From CATQGW01 sp965242565 (GTDB lineage Bacteria; Chloroflexota; Dehalococcoidia; Bin125): DNA of 64,000 nt. The notes below the pieces were generated by a model. It did not search any database. It had not been told where the DNA came from and was given only the letters and a program-made list of their open reading frames with translations. Location: positions 2,790,001 to 2,854,000 of the forward strand of contig OZ251457.1 in NCBI GenBank assembly GCA_965242565.1, read 5' to 3'. The position numbers and the translations under genes are program-made. Shown here one piece after another: positions 33,454-41,834 of this stretch. The number at the start of each line of letters is the position of its first letter. Within the stretch, counting starts at the first letter, position 1.

Positions 33454-33533
33454 GGGGCTGGGGAGCGCCGTGCTCGCGTGTGGTTCGGTAGGATCGCCAC
33501 GACTGTCGAAGCGGCTCACGTGATGAGGGGGCG

Positions 33534-33686
33534 ATGATGAGAACTGCGGCGCGATGGGCGCGCAGGCGTGCGGGCGCGGTCGGGCGGAAGGTCGCGGCGC
33601 TCTGGCGAGAGCGTGGAGAGTCGATTGAGCGGCGGCGGCCCGTAGAGTACGGCGGCGAGGGCATGGACGTCGGCGGGCTGTTCTAG
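33534..33686 (+). CDS. Small basic protein, 50 residues, unknown
   Basis: A short frame starting ATGATG with AGGGGG 4-9 bp upstream. It encodes 50 residues with a very basic first half (RTAARWARRRAGAVGRKVAAL) and a Gly-rich ending. It stops 14 bp before the next small gene. The good ribosome binding site and tight fit between neighbours argue for translation; high Arg content typical of spurious GC-rich frames argues against. Function unknown. Confidence 0.4.
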   Translation: MMRTAARWARRRAGAVGRKVAALWRERGESIERRRPVEYGGEGMDVGGLF

Positions 33687-33700
33687 GGCGAGGGGCGGCG

Positions 33701-33967
33701 ATGGTGCGGGTTGATGCGGAGCGGGAGCGGGAGTACCGCGAGGCCTGGGAGGCTTGGCAGAAGCAGCTGGGGCGTTTGCACGAGGTGTTTCTGGAGGGCG
33801 ATTCGATCGGGCCGCCGCAGTTGAAGGGGCTGCTGAATCGCGAGGCGCGGGCGAAGGAGCGGTACGACGCGGCGCGGGCGGCGCTGTTGGGCGTGGGGCC
33901 GGCGGGCGGGCGGATTGGCGGGCCAAGCGAGGGCGGGGGATTGGACGGCCTGGCGCGGCAGTCATAG
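33701..33967 (+). CDS. Small hypothetical protein, 88 residues
   Basis: A highly charged helix-forming protein (EREREYREAWEAWQKQLGRLHEVF; then LKGLLNREARAKERYDAARAALL) with a glycine-rich tail. It resembles a short coiled coil and has no enzyme motif or signal peptide. GAGGGGCGGCG precedes the ATG. It lies in a run of plus-strand genes from mobA to the lipoprotein. Function unknown. Confidence 0.5.
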   Translation: MVRVDAEREREYREAWEAWQKQLGRLHEVFLEGDSIGPPQLKGLLNREARAKERYDAARAALLGVGPAGGRIGGPSEGGGLDGLARQS

Positions 33968-34019
33968 ACTCTGAGTGAGCGGCCTGCGCGAGCGGCGGAG
34001 CGGCCCTCGGGCAACAACC

Positions 34020-34454
34020 ATGAGCGACGATTACGGCGTAGATCTGGATGAAATCCTGCGCGTGATCGAGCGCGCGGCGGTGCTGATCGTGCGCTTTGAG
34101 GTGCTCGAGCAGCGGCTGTTGGTGGACTTTCGCGCGGACGGGGCGGACGGGCCGATCATCACGATGGTGGATCGGGTTAACTCGGCGGAGGAACGGTTTC
34201 GGCACCTGAAGTCGCTGCGTCCGCGGCTGCCGCTGCCGGAGCGGATTCTCTCGTTTCCGTGGCCGCGCGCGGTGGCGGCGTTCGACGAGGCGGGGGTGTG
34301 GGATCGGATTGCGGATCGGCTGCGCGGTCTGGGCGTGGACGACGAGGTGCTGGAGCGGACGCACCGCAGCCTGCACCAGGGCGAGGCCGCCGTCACCCTG
34401 GCGGCGATCCGCGGTGGCGAGGGCTTCCGCACCATCTGGGAGCGCCAGGCATGA
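34020..34454 (+). CDS. Hypothetical protein, 144 residues
   Basis: A soluble protein beginning MSDDYGVDLDEILRVIERAAVLIVRFEVLEQRLLVDFRADGADGP (read in parts), with later RLPLPERILSFPWPRAVAAFDEAGVWDRI. No recognised family. The alternating charged and hydrophobic pattern suggests a compact alpha/beta fold. The ATG at 34020 is preferred over a GTG at 33975 because the extra residues are Arg-rich. It overlaps the threonine aldolase start by 4 bp, so it may be coupled to it. Confidence 0.6.
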   Translation: MSDDYGVDLDEILRVIERAAVLIVRFEVLEQRLLVDFRADGADGPIITMVDRVNSAEERFRHLKSLRPRLPLPERILSFPWPRAVAAFDEAGVWDRIADRLRGLGVDDEVLERTHRSLHQGEAAVTLAAIRGGEGFRTIWERQA

Positions 34455-35521
34455 GCGACCCGCGACCAATCGACTTCCGCAGCGATACGCTGACGCTGCC
34501 CTCGGCGGGGATGCGGGAGGCGATGGCGGCTGCGCCGCTGGGCGACGATGTGTTCGGCGAGGATCCGACGATCAACGAGTTGCAGCGGCGGGCGGCGGAG
34601 ATCGTCGGCAAGGAGGCGGCGCTGTTCGTGGCGTCGGGCACGATGGCCAATCTGACCGCGCTGCTGGCGCAGACGCGGGCCGGCGACGAGCTGATCGTGG
34701 GGCGTCTGGCGCACATCGTGCGCTCGGAGGCGGGCGGCGTTTCGCGGCTGGGCGGCGTGCTGGCGACGATCATCGAACAGGACGCGGACGGCGGGATTGA
34801 TCCCGACGCGGTGGCGGCGGCGGTGCGGACGGACGACATTCATCAGCCGCGCACCTCGCTGCTGGCGCTGGAGAACACGCACAATTTCTGCGGCGGCGCG
34901 GCGCTGCCGCCGGCGCGGATGCGCGAACTGGCCGATACGGCGCACGCGCACGGTTTGCGGGTGCATGTCGACGGGGCGCGCATCTTCAACGCGGCGGTCG
35001 CCTGCGGCTGCTCGGCGGCGGAGCTGGTCGCCGAGGCCGACAGCGTCTGCTTCTGCCTCTCGAAGGGGTTGGGCGCGCCGGTCGGCTCGGTGATTTGCGG
35101 CGACGCCGAGTTCGTCCAGGAGTGCCGCCGGGTGCGCAAGCTGGTCGGCGGCGGCTGGCGCGAGGCGGGGATGCTGGCGGCGGCCGGGCTGTACGCGCTG
35201 GAGCACAATGTGGAGCGGCTGACGGATGATCATCAAAACGCGCGGCAACTCGCGCGCGGGCTGGCGGAGTTGGGCTATCCGATCCGTCCGGACGAGGTGC
35301 AGACGAACATCGTGATCTTCCCGCTCGCGCCGACGGACGAACAGCCCAACCCGGCGGGGGCGCTGGCCGCGCGGCTGGCGGAGATCGGCGTGCGCACCTC
35401 GCCGATCGGGCGGGCGCAGCTGCGTTTCGTGACGCATCTCGATATCGATCGGGTGGACATTGAGGAAACGCTGGAGCGCATTACGGCGGCCGGAATCGCG
35501 CCCGACGGGGCGTCGGCTTGA
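34451..35521 (+). CDS. Low-specificity L-threonine aldolase
   Basis: A 356-residue PLP fold-type I enzyme. It opens IDFRSDTLTLPSAGMREAMAAAPLGDDVFGEDPT, the family hallmark (two overlapping motifs). HVDGARIFNAAVA carries the PLP-pyridine Asp, and CLSKGLGAPVGS contains the Schiff-base Lys. It should cleave L-threonine or L-allo-threonine to glycine and acetaldehyde. An aldehyde product could feed the aldehyde oxidoreductase, though the genes are distant. The start overlaps the previous gene (ATGA), and the stop overlaps the next start (TGATG). Confidence 0.9.
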   Translation: MSDPRPIDFRSDTLTLPSAGMREAMAAAPLGDDVFGEDPTINELQRRAAEIVGKEAALFVASGTMANLTALLAQTRAGDELIVGRLAHIVRSEAGGVSRLGGVLATIIEQDADGGIDPDAVAAAVRTDDIHQPRTSLLALENTHNFCGGAALPPARMRELADTAHAHGLRVHVDGARIFNAAVACGCSAAELVAEADSVCFCLSKGLGAPVGSVICGDAEFVQECRRVRKLVGGGWREAGMLAAAGLYALEHNVERLTDDHQNARQLARGLAELGYPIRPDEVQTNIVIFPLAPTDEQPNPAGALAARLAEIGVRTSPIGRAQLRFVTHLDIDRVDIEETLERITAAGIAPDGASA

Positions 35522-36279
35522 TGCTGCGGCGCCGCGCGCCGGCGATCCTCGCCGCCGTTGCCGCGGCGCTGGCGCTGTTGGCCTGCTCGTCTTCGACGCA
35601 GTTCGAGGACCCGTCGAATCCGGTCGCGCAGATTCCGTGGCCCGATTATGAGCGGCTGACTTACGCGATCTTCGACCAGACGGATACGGAGCTGGGCACG
35701 TTCACGCTGGAGACGGAGCGGCAGGGGGATACCTGGCTGCTGCGGCAGCGCTTCGAGTTGACGAGCTCGGACACGATCGAGGAGCGCTGGGTGCGGGTGG
35801 ACGCGGAGACGCTGCGGCCGATTGAGCAGTCGCTGGAGGCGGAGTCGGCGGCGGAGCGGATTACGGTGAGCGGAGTGTACGGGGCTGACGAGGACGGGGA
35901 GCTGTACGTGGACGCGGTGGTGGATGAGCAGGGGGAGGAGCGGATTGCGGAGCGGGTCGAGGCGGGGGATTTCGCGTTCGATAACGAGTCGTCGGCGTGG
36001 CTCTGGCGGAGTATCGCGTTCGGGCCGGATCTGGAGCTGACGTACCGCTCGGTGAATGTTTATCAGCGGCGCTCGCAGCTGGTGCAGTTGGCGGTGCGGG
36101 GGCAGGACACGCTGCGTGGGCCGGAAGGCGATGTGGTGGTCTGGCAGGTGGTGGCGACGCCGGGGGTGGAGATCAGCCGCGCGTGGTATGAGCTGGAGCC
36201 GCCGCATCGGTTGATTCGGTGGGATCAGCAGCCGCGGCGGTATGTGTTGGTGGAGGTTTCGACGGAGCGGGCGGAGTGA
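35521..36279 (+). CDS. Lipoprotein with DUF3108-like beta domain
   Basis: A 252-residue protein with a type II signal peptide: RRR, a hydrophobic stretch and the lipobox LLAC. Lipidation would need Lgt, which is encoded at 52013. The mature part is beta-rich, with alternating strands such as ERLTYAIFDQTDTELGTFTLETER and ITVSGVYGADEDGELYVDAVV. This resembles DUF3108-type periplasmic domains. Function unknown; likely envelope-associated. Its start overlaps the threonine aldolase stop by one base. Confidence 0.75.
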   Translation: MLRRRAPAILAAVAAALALLACSSSTQFEDPSNPVAQIPWPDYERLTYAIFDQTDTELGTFTLETERQGDTWLLRQRFELTSSDTIEERWVRVDAETLRPIEQSLEAESAAERITVSGVYGADEDGELYVDAVVDEQGEERIAERVEAGDFAFDNESSAWLWRSIAFGPDLELTYRSVNVYQRRSQLVQLAVRGQDTLRGPEGDVVVWQVVATPGVEISRAWYELEPPHRLIRWDQQPRRYVLVEVSTERAE

Positions 36280-36342
36280 GGCTTGGGGCGGTTCGTCTAG
36301 CTTGACCTCCAGGTCGACCAGGCTTGGCGGCAAGGAGCGCTG

Positions 36343-38106
36343 ATGTCGTTCGCTGCTGTGTGGAACATCAGGATCGTAGCTGGGGGGTTCGCGCTTGGCG
36401 CGCTGTTGCTCGCGGCGAGCGCCGTTCTTGGCGTGGCAGGTGACTGGGAGCGGGCGGCGGCGCAGGACAGAGGGCGCGCAGTCACGATCACCGTTGGCTC
36501 GCTACACGCCTGTGCGCTGCTCGACTCGGGCGCGGTGGAGTGCTGGGGAAGCGGCAACCACTACGGCCAAATGGACGCGCCCGACGGTCGCTTCAGCGCC
36601 GTCAGCGCAGGCTATTCGCACACCTGCGGGCTGCGCGACACCAGTGTGGTGGAGTGCTGGGGAAGCGGCAACCACTACGGCCAAATGGACGCGCCCAACG
36701 GTCGCTTCAGCGCCATCAGCGCGGGCTTTCGGCACACCTGCGGGCTGCGCGAGACCGGCGAGGTTGCGTGCTGGGGAGACAACGATCACGGCGAAACGGA
36801 CGCGCCCAGCGGCCGCTTCAGCGCCGTCAGCGTCGGTTCAAGCTACACCTGCGGGCTGCGCGAGACCGGTGCGGTCGAGTGCTGGGGAGACAACGATGTC
36901 GGCCAAGCAGACGCGTCCGGCAGTCGCTTCAGCGCCATCGATGCCGGCTCGTACCTCGCCTGCGGGCTGCGCGAGAGCGGCGAAATCGAGTGCTGGGGAA
37001 GCGACTACCTCGGCCAGCGGAACGCCCCCAGTGGCCGCTTCAGCGCCGTCAGCGCCGGCGCGAACCGCGCCTGCGGGCTGCGCGAGAGCGGCGAAATCGA
37101 ATGCTGGGGGGAGGAACTCTATATTGCCGACCAACTGGAAGCATCCGGCGACCGCTTCAAAGCCCTCAGCGTCGGCAGGGACCACACCTGCGGACTGCGC
37201 GAAAGCGGCGCTGTCGAATGCTGGGGCGGCTACAGCTACGGCCAGGCGGATGCGCCCAGTGGTCGCTTTATCACCGTCAGCGCCGGCGAGCAGCACACCT
37301 GCGGGCTGCGCGAAACGGGCGAAGTTGAATGCTGGGGGTACGAACTGGATATTGCGGACCTGCCGGAAGTGTCCGGCGACCGCTTCAAGGCCATCAGCGA
37401 CGGCTCGGGCAACACCTGCGGATTGCGCGAGACCGGCGAGATCCGGTGTTGGGGATGGGCGCCAGCGCCAAGCGGACGCTTCAGCGCGGTTAGCGTCGGT
37501 TGGTGGCACACCTGCGGACTGCGCGAGACCGGCGAGGTCGAATGCTGGGGAGACAACCTGAACGGCCAAGCGAACGCGCCCAGCGGCCGCTTCAGCGCCG
37601 TCGGCGCCGGCCGGAGCCACACCTGCGGCGTGCGCGAAGGCGGCGAGGTGGAGTGCTGGGGAATCATCTTCTACGTCCACCAGGCCCGCACGCTCAGCGG
37701 CCGCTTCAGCGCCGTCAGCGCCGGCTGGCACCACACCTGCGGGTTGCGCGACGGTGGTGAAGTCGTGTGCTGGGGAGACAACGATTACGGCGAAACGGAC
37801 GCCCCTGGCGGACGTTTCAGCGCCGTCAGCGTCGGCCGGTGGCACACCTGTGGGTTGCGCGAGAGCGGTGCGGTGGAGTGCTGGGGGTACACGTTTGACG
37901 GGCAGGCGCGGCCGGCGGCCGGCAAGTATGTCCAAATCAGCTCCGGGACGCATCACGCCTGCGCACTGCGCGAAGACGGCGCGGTCTCCTGCTGGATGAT
38001 GTACAACGGCGCGGCGGATGTGCCGGGCTGGTTGCGCCCAAGCGGGTTGCCGAGCACGGGGACGGGTGGGCTGCTTGGTCGGGGCGGTGCTTGCAGGTTG
38101 GGGTGA
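36343..38106 (+). CDS. Secreted RCC1-repeat protein with frameshifted LPXTG anchor
   Basis: A 587-residue protein with a signal helix (about residues 10-35) and about fourteen RCC1-like repeats of 36-38 residues. Each carries HTCGLRETGEVECWG and SGRFSAVSAG variants, and the underlying DNA repeat is also well conserved. The C-terminus ends LPSTG (569-573) plus 14 residues and then stops at 38106. The expected hydrophobic segment and RLRR tail are encoded immediately downstream in the -1 frame (38103-38180). AAGGAG lies 7 bp before the ATG. It is predicted to be a surface or secreted binding protein; without the tail it would be released rather than sorted. Confidence 0.85.
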   Translation: MSFAAVWNIRIVAGGFALGALLLAASAVLGVAGDWERAAAQDRGRAVTITVGSLHACALLDSGAVECWGSGNHYGQMDAPDGRFSAVSAGYSHTCGLRDTSVVECWGSGNHYGQMDAPNGRFSAISAGFRHTCGLRETGEVACWGDNDHGETDAPSGRFSAVSVGSSYTCGLRETGAVECWGDNDVGQADASGSRFSAIDAGSYLACGLRESGEIECWGSDYLGQRNAPSGRFSAVSAGANRACGLRESGEIECWGEELYIADQLEASGDRFKALSVGRDHTCGLRESGAVECWGGYSYGQADAPSGRFITVSAGEQHTCGLRETGEVECWGYELDIADLPEVSGDRFKAISDGSGNTCGLRETGEIRCWGWAPAPSGRFSAVSVGWWHTCGLRETGEVECWGDNLNGQANAPSGRFSAVGAGRSHTCGVREGGEVECWGIIFYVHQARTLSGRFSAVSAGWHHTCGLRDGGEVVCWGDNDYGETDAPGGRFSAVSVGRWHTCGLRESGAVECWGYTFDGQARPAAGKYVQISSGTHHACALREDGAVSCWMMYNGAADVPGWLRPSGLPSTGTGGLLGRGGACRLG

Positions 38107-38180
38107 TCGCGCTGGTTTTGTTGGGCGTCTCGCTGTTGTCGTTGCTGGTCCTGTCGGCACGGCTCCGCCGTTGCGGGTAG
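38103..38180 (+). pseudogene. Out-of-frame cell-wall sorting tail of the RCC1 protein
   Basis: Reading in the -1 frame from the GTG at 38103 gives a 25-residue stretch with a hydrophobic core (VIALVLLGVSLLSLLVL) followed by SARLRRCG and a stop at 38180. Placed after LPSTG it would complete a normal LPXTG sorting signal. Restoring it needs one extra G in the four-G run at 38100-38103. Confidence 0.65.
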
Positions 38181-38717
38181 ACCCGGATGTGGTGGGGAGT
38201 GGCCAGGGTGCGGTGTCGGGGCGCGGTGACGGGCATTGACAGGTCTCTTGTTCTGTTGTGGGGGAGCGATGGTATCACGGTGTGGGGTGGAATGGGGAGA
38301 TTCCCGCTCGGGGGCGGGAATGACGGGAGAAGGTGTGCGGCGGTGGTGCTGGTCACTTCGAGATACCCCCGTTCGAGCCGGGGGCAGGCTCCGCGGCAAG
38401 CGCGGGTATGACGGAGTGGGGGGACGGGTATGACGGGGGATAGGGGCGCGAACATTGAGCAGCCTTGCGAACGGGGGTTGGCGGGTCGGTTGGGGCTTTT
38501 GCGCTGCGGATGGGGGTTGGGTTTAGGCCCCAGATCAAGTCGGGGGCGACGGGGCTTAAGGATGGCGTTGGGTGCTGTTCACGTCGAGATACCCGCGGCA
38601 AGCGCGGGTATGACGGATCCCGGGGGCGGGTATGGCGGATCCTGGGGCGGGTATGGCGGATCCTGGGGCGAGTATGGCGGGGAGATGGATGGGGATGGCG
38701 GGAGGTGAGTGGGGGTG
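38181..38717. repeat. Intergenic repeat region 1
   Basis: No gene is seen. Palindromic repeats of three families occur: family C (TTCCCGCTC...GCGGGAATGACGG) at 38299-38326; family A (ATACCCGCGGC...GCGGGTATGACGG) at 38356-38414 in a longer composite form and at 38583-38616; family B (GCCCCAGATCAAGT...GGGGGCGACGG) at 38526-38552. A 21-bp unit, GGATCCTGGGGCGGGTATGG plus C, is repeated about three times at 38614-38682. Each family ends in a TGACGG or CGACGG tail. Confidence 0.8.
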
Positions 38718-39734
38718 TCAGGAGCGGTCGGGGCGGGCCCATTCGGGGCGTTCTTGGTCTTCGGGGGGGGCGAAGGAGGTGTCGTCTTCGGGGCGGGCTT
38801 CGGGGGGGTGGTCGGGGTCCTGGTCTGCGCCGGCGGCGAAGCGGGCGGCCTGCTCGTCCATTTCGGGGTGGGCGGCGACGGTGGCGGCGACGCGCTCCTC
38901 GACGGTGGGGGCGAAATCGACGCGATGGGCGGTACCGGCGGCGACTTCCTCCTGGATGTCGGCGGGCAGTTCGGCGGCGAAGCGGGAGCGCTCGTCGCGT
39001 ACGGTGTAGCGGAAGAGCTCCTGCTCCTCGGGTTCGAGCAGGCGTCCGTCGCGCATTTCCTCCACGCGCGGGACCAGCTCCATCACGGTGCGGTCGTGGG
39101 TGGTGGTGATGATGGTGACGCCCTCGTCCACCACGAGATCGTGCAGCAGGCGGAAGATGCTCACGGCGGTGCTGGAGTCGAGCTCGCCGGTCGGCTCGTC
39201 GGCGAGGATCAGGGCGGGGGCGTTGGCCAGCGCGCGGGCGATGGCGACGCGCTGCTGCTCGCCGCCGGAGAGCTCGTAGGGGCGGTGGCGGGCGCGGCCG
39301 GCGAGGCCGACCTGTTCGAGCAGCTGGTCGGCGCGGCGGCGGCGCTCGCGGATGCTCGCTCCGGCGATGCGCAGCGCCAGCTCCACATTTTCGTAGGCTG
39401 AGAGCAGCGGGAGCAGGCCGAAGGACTGGAAAACGAAGCCGACGCGGTGGCGGCGCAGCTGGGTGAGCTGCGACTCGTTGTAGCCGGTGATGTTTTCGCC
39501 GTCGATGTAGACCTCGCCGCTGCTCGGCTGGTCGAGGCCGGCGATCATGTTGAGCAGTGTGGTCTTGCCCGAGCCGGAGCGTCCGATCAGGGCGACGAAT
39601 TCGCCCTGGCGCACTTGCAGCGAGGCGTCGCGGACGGCCCAGATGTCTTCGCTGCCGACATGGAAGCGGCGGCTCACGCCGCGCACATCCACGACCATTT
39701 CGGTACCGGGGCTGTAGTTGTTGGCGGTGGTCAT
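38718..39734 (-). CDS. ABC transporter ATP-binding protein (LolD/MacB-like), gene 2
   Basis: A 338-residue ATPase. Walker A is GRSGSGKTTLLN, the signature LSGGEQQRVAIARALANAPAL and Walker B LILADEPTGELD. This matches LolD/MacB-type ATPases that power lipoprotein release or peptide/drug efflux. A 100-residue C-terminal extension is acidic and Pro-rich (PTVEERVAATVAAHPEMDEQA; ending RPEWARPDRS) and is absent from standard family members. It overlaps the other ATPase gene by 4 bp. No permease gene lies on either side; the downstream gap is repeats. Confidence 0.88.
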   Translation of the reverse strand: MTTANNYSPGTEMVVDVRGVSRRFHVGSEDIWAVRDASLQVRQGEFVALIGRSGSGKTTLLNMIAGLDQPSSGEVYIDGENITGYNESQLTQLRRHRVGFVFQSFGLLPLLSAYENVELALRIAGASIRERRRRADQLLEQVGLAGRARHRPYELSGGEQQRVAIARALANAPALILADEPTGELDSSTAVSIFRLLHDLVVDEGVTIITTTHDRTVMELVPRVEEMRDGRLLEPEEQELFRYTVRDERSRFAAELPADIQEEVAAGTAHRVDFAPTVEERVAATVAAHPEMDEQAARFAAGADQDPDHPPEARPEDDTSFAPPEDQERPEWARPDRS

Positions 39735-40666
39735 CGGGGCGGCGGTCCGTCCTCGCTCTGGACGGGCGTGATCACGATGCGCCCGTCGCGCTCGTTGACG
39801 CGGGCGCGGCGGCCGAGGTCGACGGCCTCCAGCAGCGGCTTGGGGATTTGCAGTCGGCCCGCGCCGTCGACGACGGCGTATTCGTCGTGGACCACCTCGG
39901 AGATGTCGGTGCCCGCGTGCTCGATTCGCCGCACGGTCTCGGTGGCGATCGTGCCGTCGCGGATCGCGACGACACGGTCGACGCGGGCGGCGATGGCCGG
40001 GTCGTGGGTGACGACGATGATGGTCAGCCCGAACTGGTTGGAGAGGTTGCGGAAGAGCTCGAAGATTTCCTCGGAAGTGTGGGTATCGAGCTCGCCGGTC
40101 GGTTCGTCGGCGAGCAGCAGGGGCGGGTCGTTGCTGAGCGCGACGCCGATGCTGACGCGCTGCTGCTCGCCGCCGGAGAGCTGGTCGGGGCGCTGGCGGC
40201 GTTTGTCCATCAGCCCGACCGCCTCGAGCAGCTCAAGCGCGCGCTCGCGGGCGTGCTTGCGGGTGCGCCCGGCCAGGATCATCGGCACTTCGATGTTTTG
40301 CTGGGCGGAGAGGTAGGGGATCAGGTTGCGGCCGGTCTGCTGCCAGACGAAGCCGACTTCTTCGCGGCGGTAGTCGACCAGTTCCTCTTCGGAGAGCGCG
40401 AGGAGGTCGCGGGTGTTGACGAACGCGGTACCGGCGCTGGGCACATCGAGGCCGGCGAGCACGTTGAGCAGGGTGGACTTGCCGGAGCCCGAGGCGCCGA
40501 CGATGGCCAGCACTTCGCCGCGGCCGACGGTCAGGTCCAGCCCGCGCAGGGCGACGACTTCAAGGTCGGCGATTTTGTAGATCTTGAACAGGTCGCGGCA
40601 GACCACGTGGTCGTCGCGGGCGAGCTCGTCGGGGCGCGTCGGCGGCGTTGCTGCGTTGGTCGTCAC
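39731..40666 (-). CDS. ABC transporter ATP-binding protein with AbrB-like C-terminus, gene 1
   Basis: A 311-residue ATPase. Walker A is GASGSGKSTLL (about 57-65), and LSGGEQQRVSIGVAL and LLADEPTGELDTHTSEEI follow. The last 45 residues (DGAGRLQIPKPLLEAVDLGRRARVNERDG, read in parts) resemble a SpoVT/AbrB swapped-hairpin unit, which is unusual on an ABC ATPase. The GTG at 40666 is the best start because upstream in-frame sequence is Arg-rich and lacks family similarity. It is paired with the next ATPase; the membrane subunits must be elsewhere or be the unrelated membrane protein upstream. Confidence 0.85.
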   Translation of the reverse strand: MTTNAATPPTRPDELARDDHVVCRDLFKIYKIADLEVVALRGLDLTVGRGEVLAIVGASGSGKSTLLNVLAGLDVPSAGTAFVNTRDLLALSEEELVDYRREEVGFVWQQTGRNLIPYLSAQQNIEVPMILAGRTRKHARERALELLEAVGLMDKRRQRPDQLSGGEQQRVSIGVALSNDPPLLLADEPTGELDTHTSEEIFELFRNLSNQFGLTIIVVTHDPAIAARVDRVVAIRDGTIATETVRRIEHAGTDISEVVHDEYAVVDGAGRLQIPKPLLEAVDLGRRARVNERDGRIVITPVQSEDGPPPR

Positions 40667-40749
40667 TGGCGCACGCTCACTCTTTCCGCTGCCGCGCGGC
40701 CGCAGGCGGCGTTTGGGGCACGATACCGCGTCGCCGCGTATCGCGCCCG

Positions 40750-41313
40750 TCAGAAGGGGCCGGAGAGGAAATCCCAGATCGCGTCTACGGCGTCGAGCGC
40801 GGTGAAGTCGTCGAGCCACTTGCCGGTGTGCAGCACGTATTCGTGGAAGACTTTGAGCGCGGCGAGGATCAGCAGCCACTTGACGGCGGTGCGCGGGTCG
40901 AGCGGCTGCGGCTCGCCGTCGATCTTGCCCACCCAGCGCGAGGGCCAGTGGCGGCGGCTGGCGACGTAGAGGAACCAGAACTCGAGGACGTTGGGGAAGA
41001 AGATCAGAATCTCGCGCCCGGCGCCCGCCAGAAAGACGACGAAGCCGACGAGCCGGTAGGCGAAGAGGCCGAGCGCGATGTTGCGCTCCAGGCCGCTCCA
41101 GCGCCAGGCGACGACGAGGAAGAGCGCGATGTAGACCTGATCAAGCCACTTGTCCCAGCCCTGGTAGTCGGAAATGCCGCCGAGGTCGATCAGTTGCCGC
41201 CAGAAGAGGTCGGAGAGGTCGATGAAGACGGCGATCAGCCCGCCGACGAAGGCCCAGCGCAGCACCGGCAGGGAGCCGGCGACGCGGATCAGGCCGATGA
41301 CCAGCGCTTCCAT
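40750..41313 (-). CDS. Integral membrane protein of unknown function
   Basis: A 187-residue protein with four or five hydrophobic segments: around GGLIAVFIDLSDLFW, VYIALFLVVAWRW, ALGLFAYRLVGFVVFLAG, ILIFFPNVLEFWFLYV and a C-terminal AVKWLLILAALKVFHEYVL. Conserved polar residues inside helices (Asp, Arg, His) suggest a channel or enzyme, but no family is recognised. It lies 83 bp before the ABC ATPase pair on the same strand. TAGCCT (about 41320-41325) lies only 7 bp before the ATG, so the transcript may be leaderless. Confidence 0.65.
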   Translation of the reverse strand: MEALVIGLIRVAGSLPVLRWAFVGGLIAVFIDLSDLFWRQLIDLGGISDYQGWDKWLDQVYIALFLVVAWRWSGLERNIALGLFAYRLVGFVVFLAGAGREILIFFPNVLEFWFLYVASRRHWPSRWVGKIDGEPQPLDPRTAVKWLLILAALKVFHEYVLHTGKWLDDFTALDAVDAIWDFLSGPF

Positions 41314-41834
41314 GCGCGAAGGCTAGGGCGCGTTTGCGCGAGTCGGGGTGTTTTGGGTGGGTTTAGGGTGGTGCCTTATCTGGTCGGTAGTGGTCGGTAG
41401 TGGTCGGATTTGTTCGGCGTGGTTCGGCCTGGTTCGGGGTTTGTTCGGGGTTGGGAGGGGCTATGTGGGCGTACCGGGACGGCCCGTGGACGGGGGCGTT
41501 GGGGGCGCTTGGGTCGTTTGCGCTGGGACGGGGGTTGGGTGTGGGCCCCAGATCAAGTCTGGGGCGACGGGCGGGGAGCGCGGGGGAGGCGGGATGCAAC
41601 GATGGTGCTGTTCACGTCGAGATACCCGCGGCAAGCGCGGGTATGACGGAGGAGGGGGTGGCGCGGGTATGACAGAGGAGGGGATGGCGCGGGTATGACA
41701 GAGTGGGCGCGGGGTGACGGAGTCCCGAGCGGTCTCTCCAACGAGCGTGCGCGGGGACTCCAGGGCTTGGTCCCGCCAACGACCGCCGTATGGGCCCCAG
41801 ATCAAGTCTGGGGCGACGGATCTTGGGGACGGAG
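41314..41834. repeat. Intergenic repeat region 2
   Basis: No gene is seen. Family B palindromes (GGCCCCAGATCAAGTCTGGG plus GCGACGG) occur at 41543-41570 and 41792-41819, and a family A palindrome at 41616-41649. A unit of about 27 bp built on GCGCGGGTATGACAGAGGAG is repeated about three times at 41638-41709, apparently amplified from the tail of the family A element. The left part also has short GTGGTCGG and TTGTTCGG repeats. Confidence 0.8.

Noticed and set aside
38181..38717. Small proteins encoded in the repeat-rich gaps
   Set aside because: The open frames simply translate palindromes and tandem repeats into Gly/Arg- or Pro/Ser-rich sequence, with no ribosome binding sites or family motifs.
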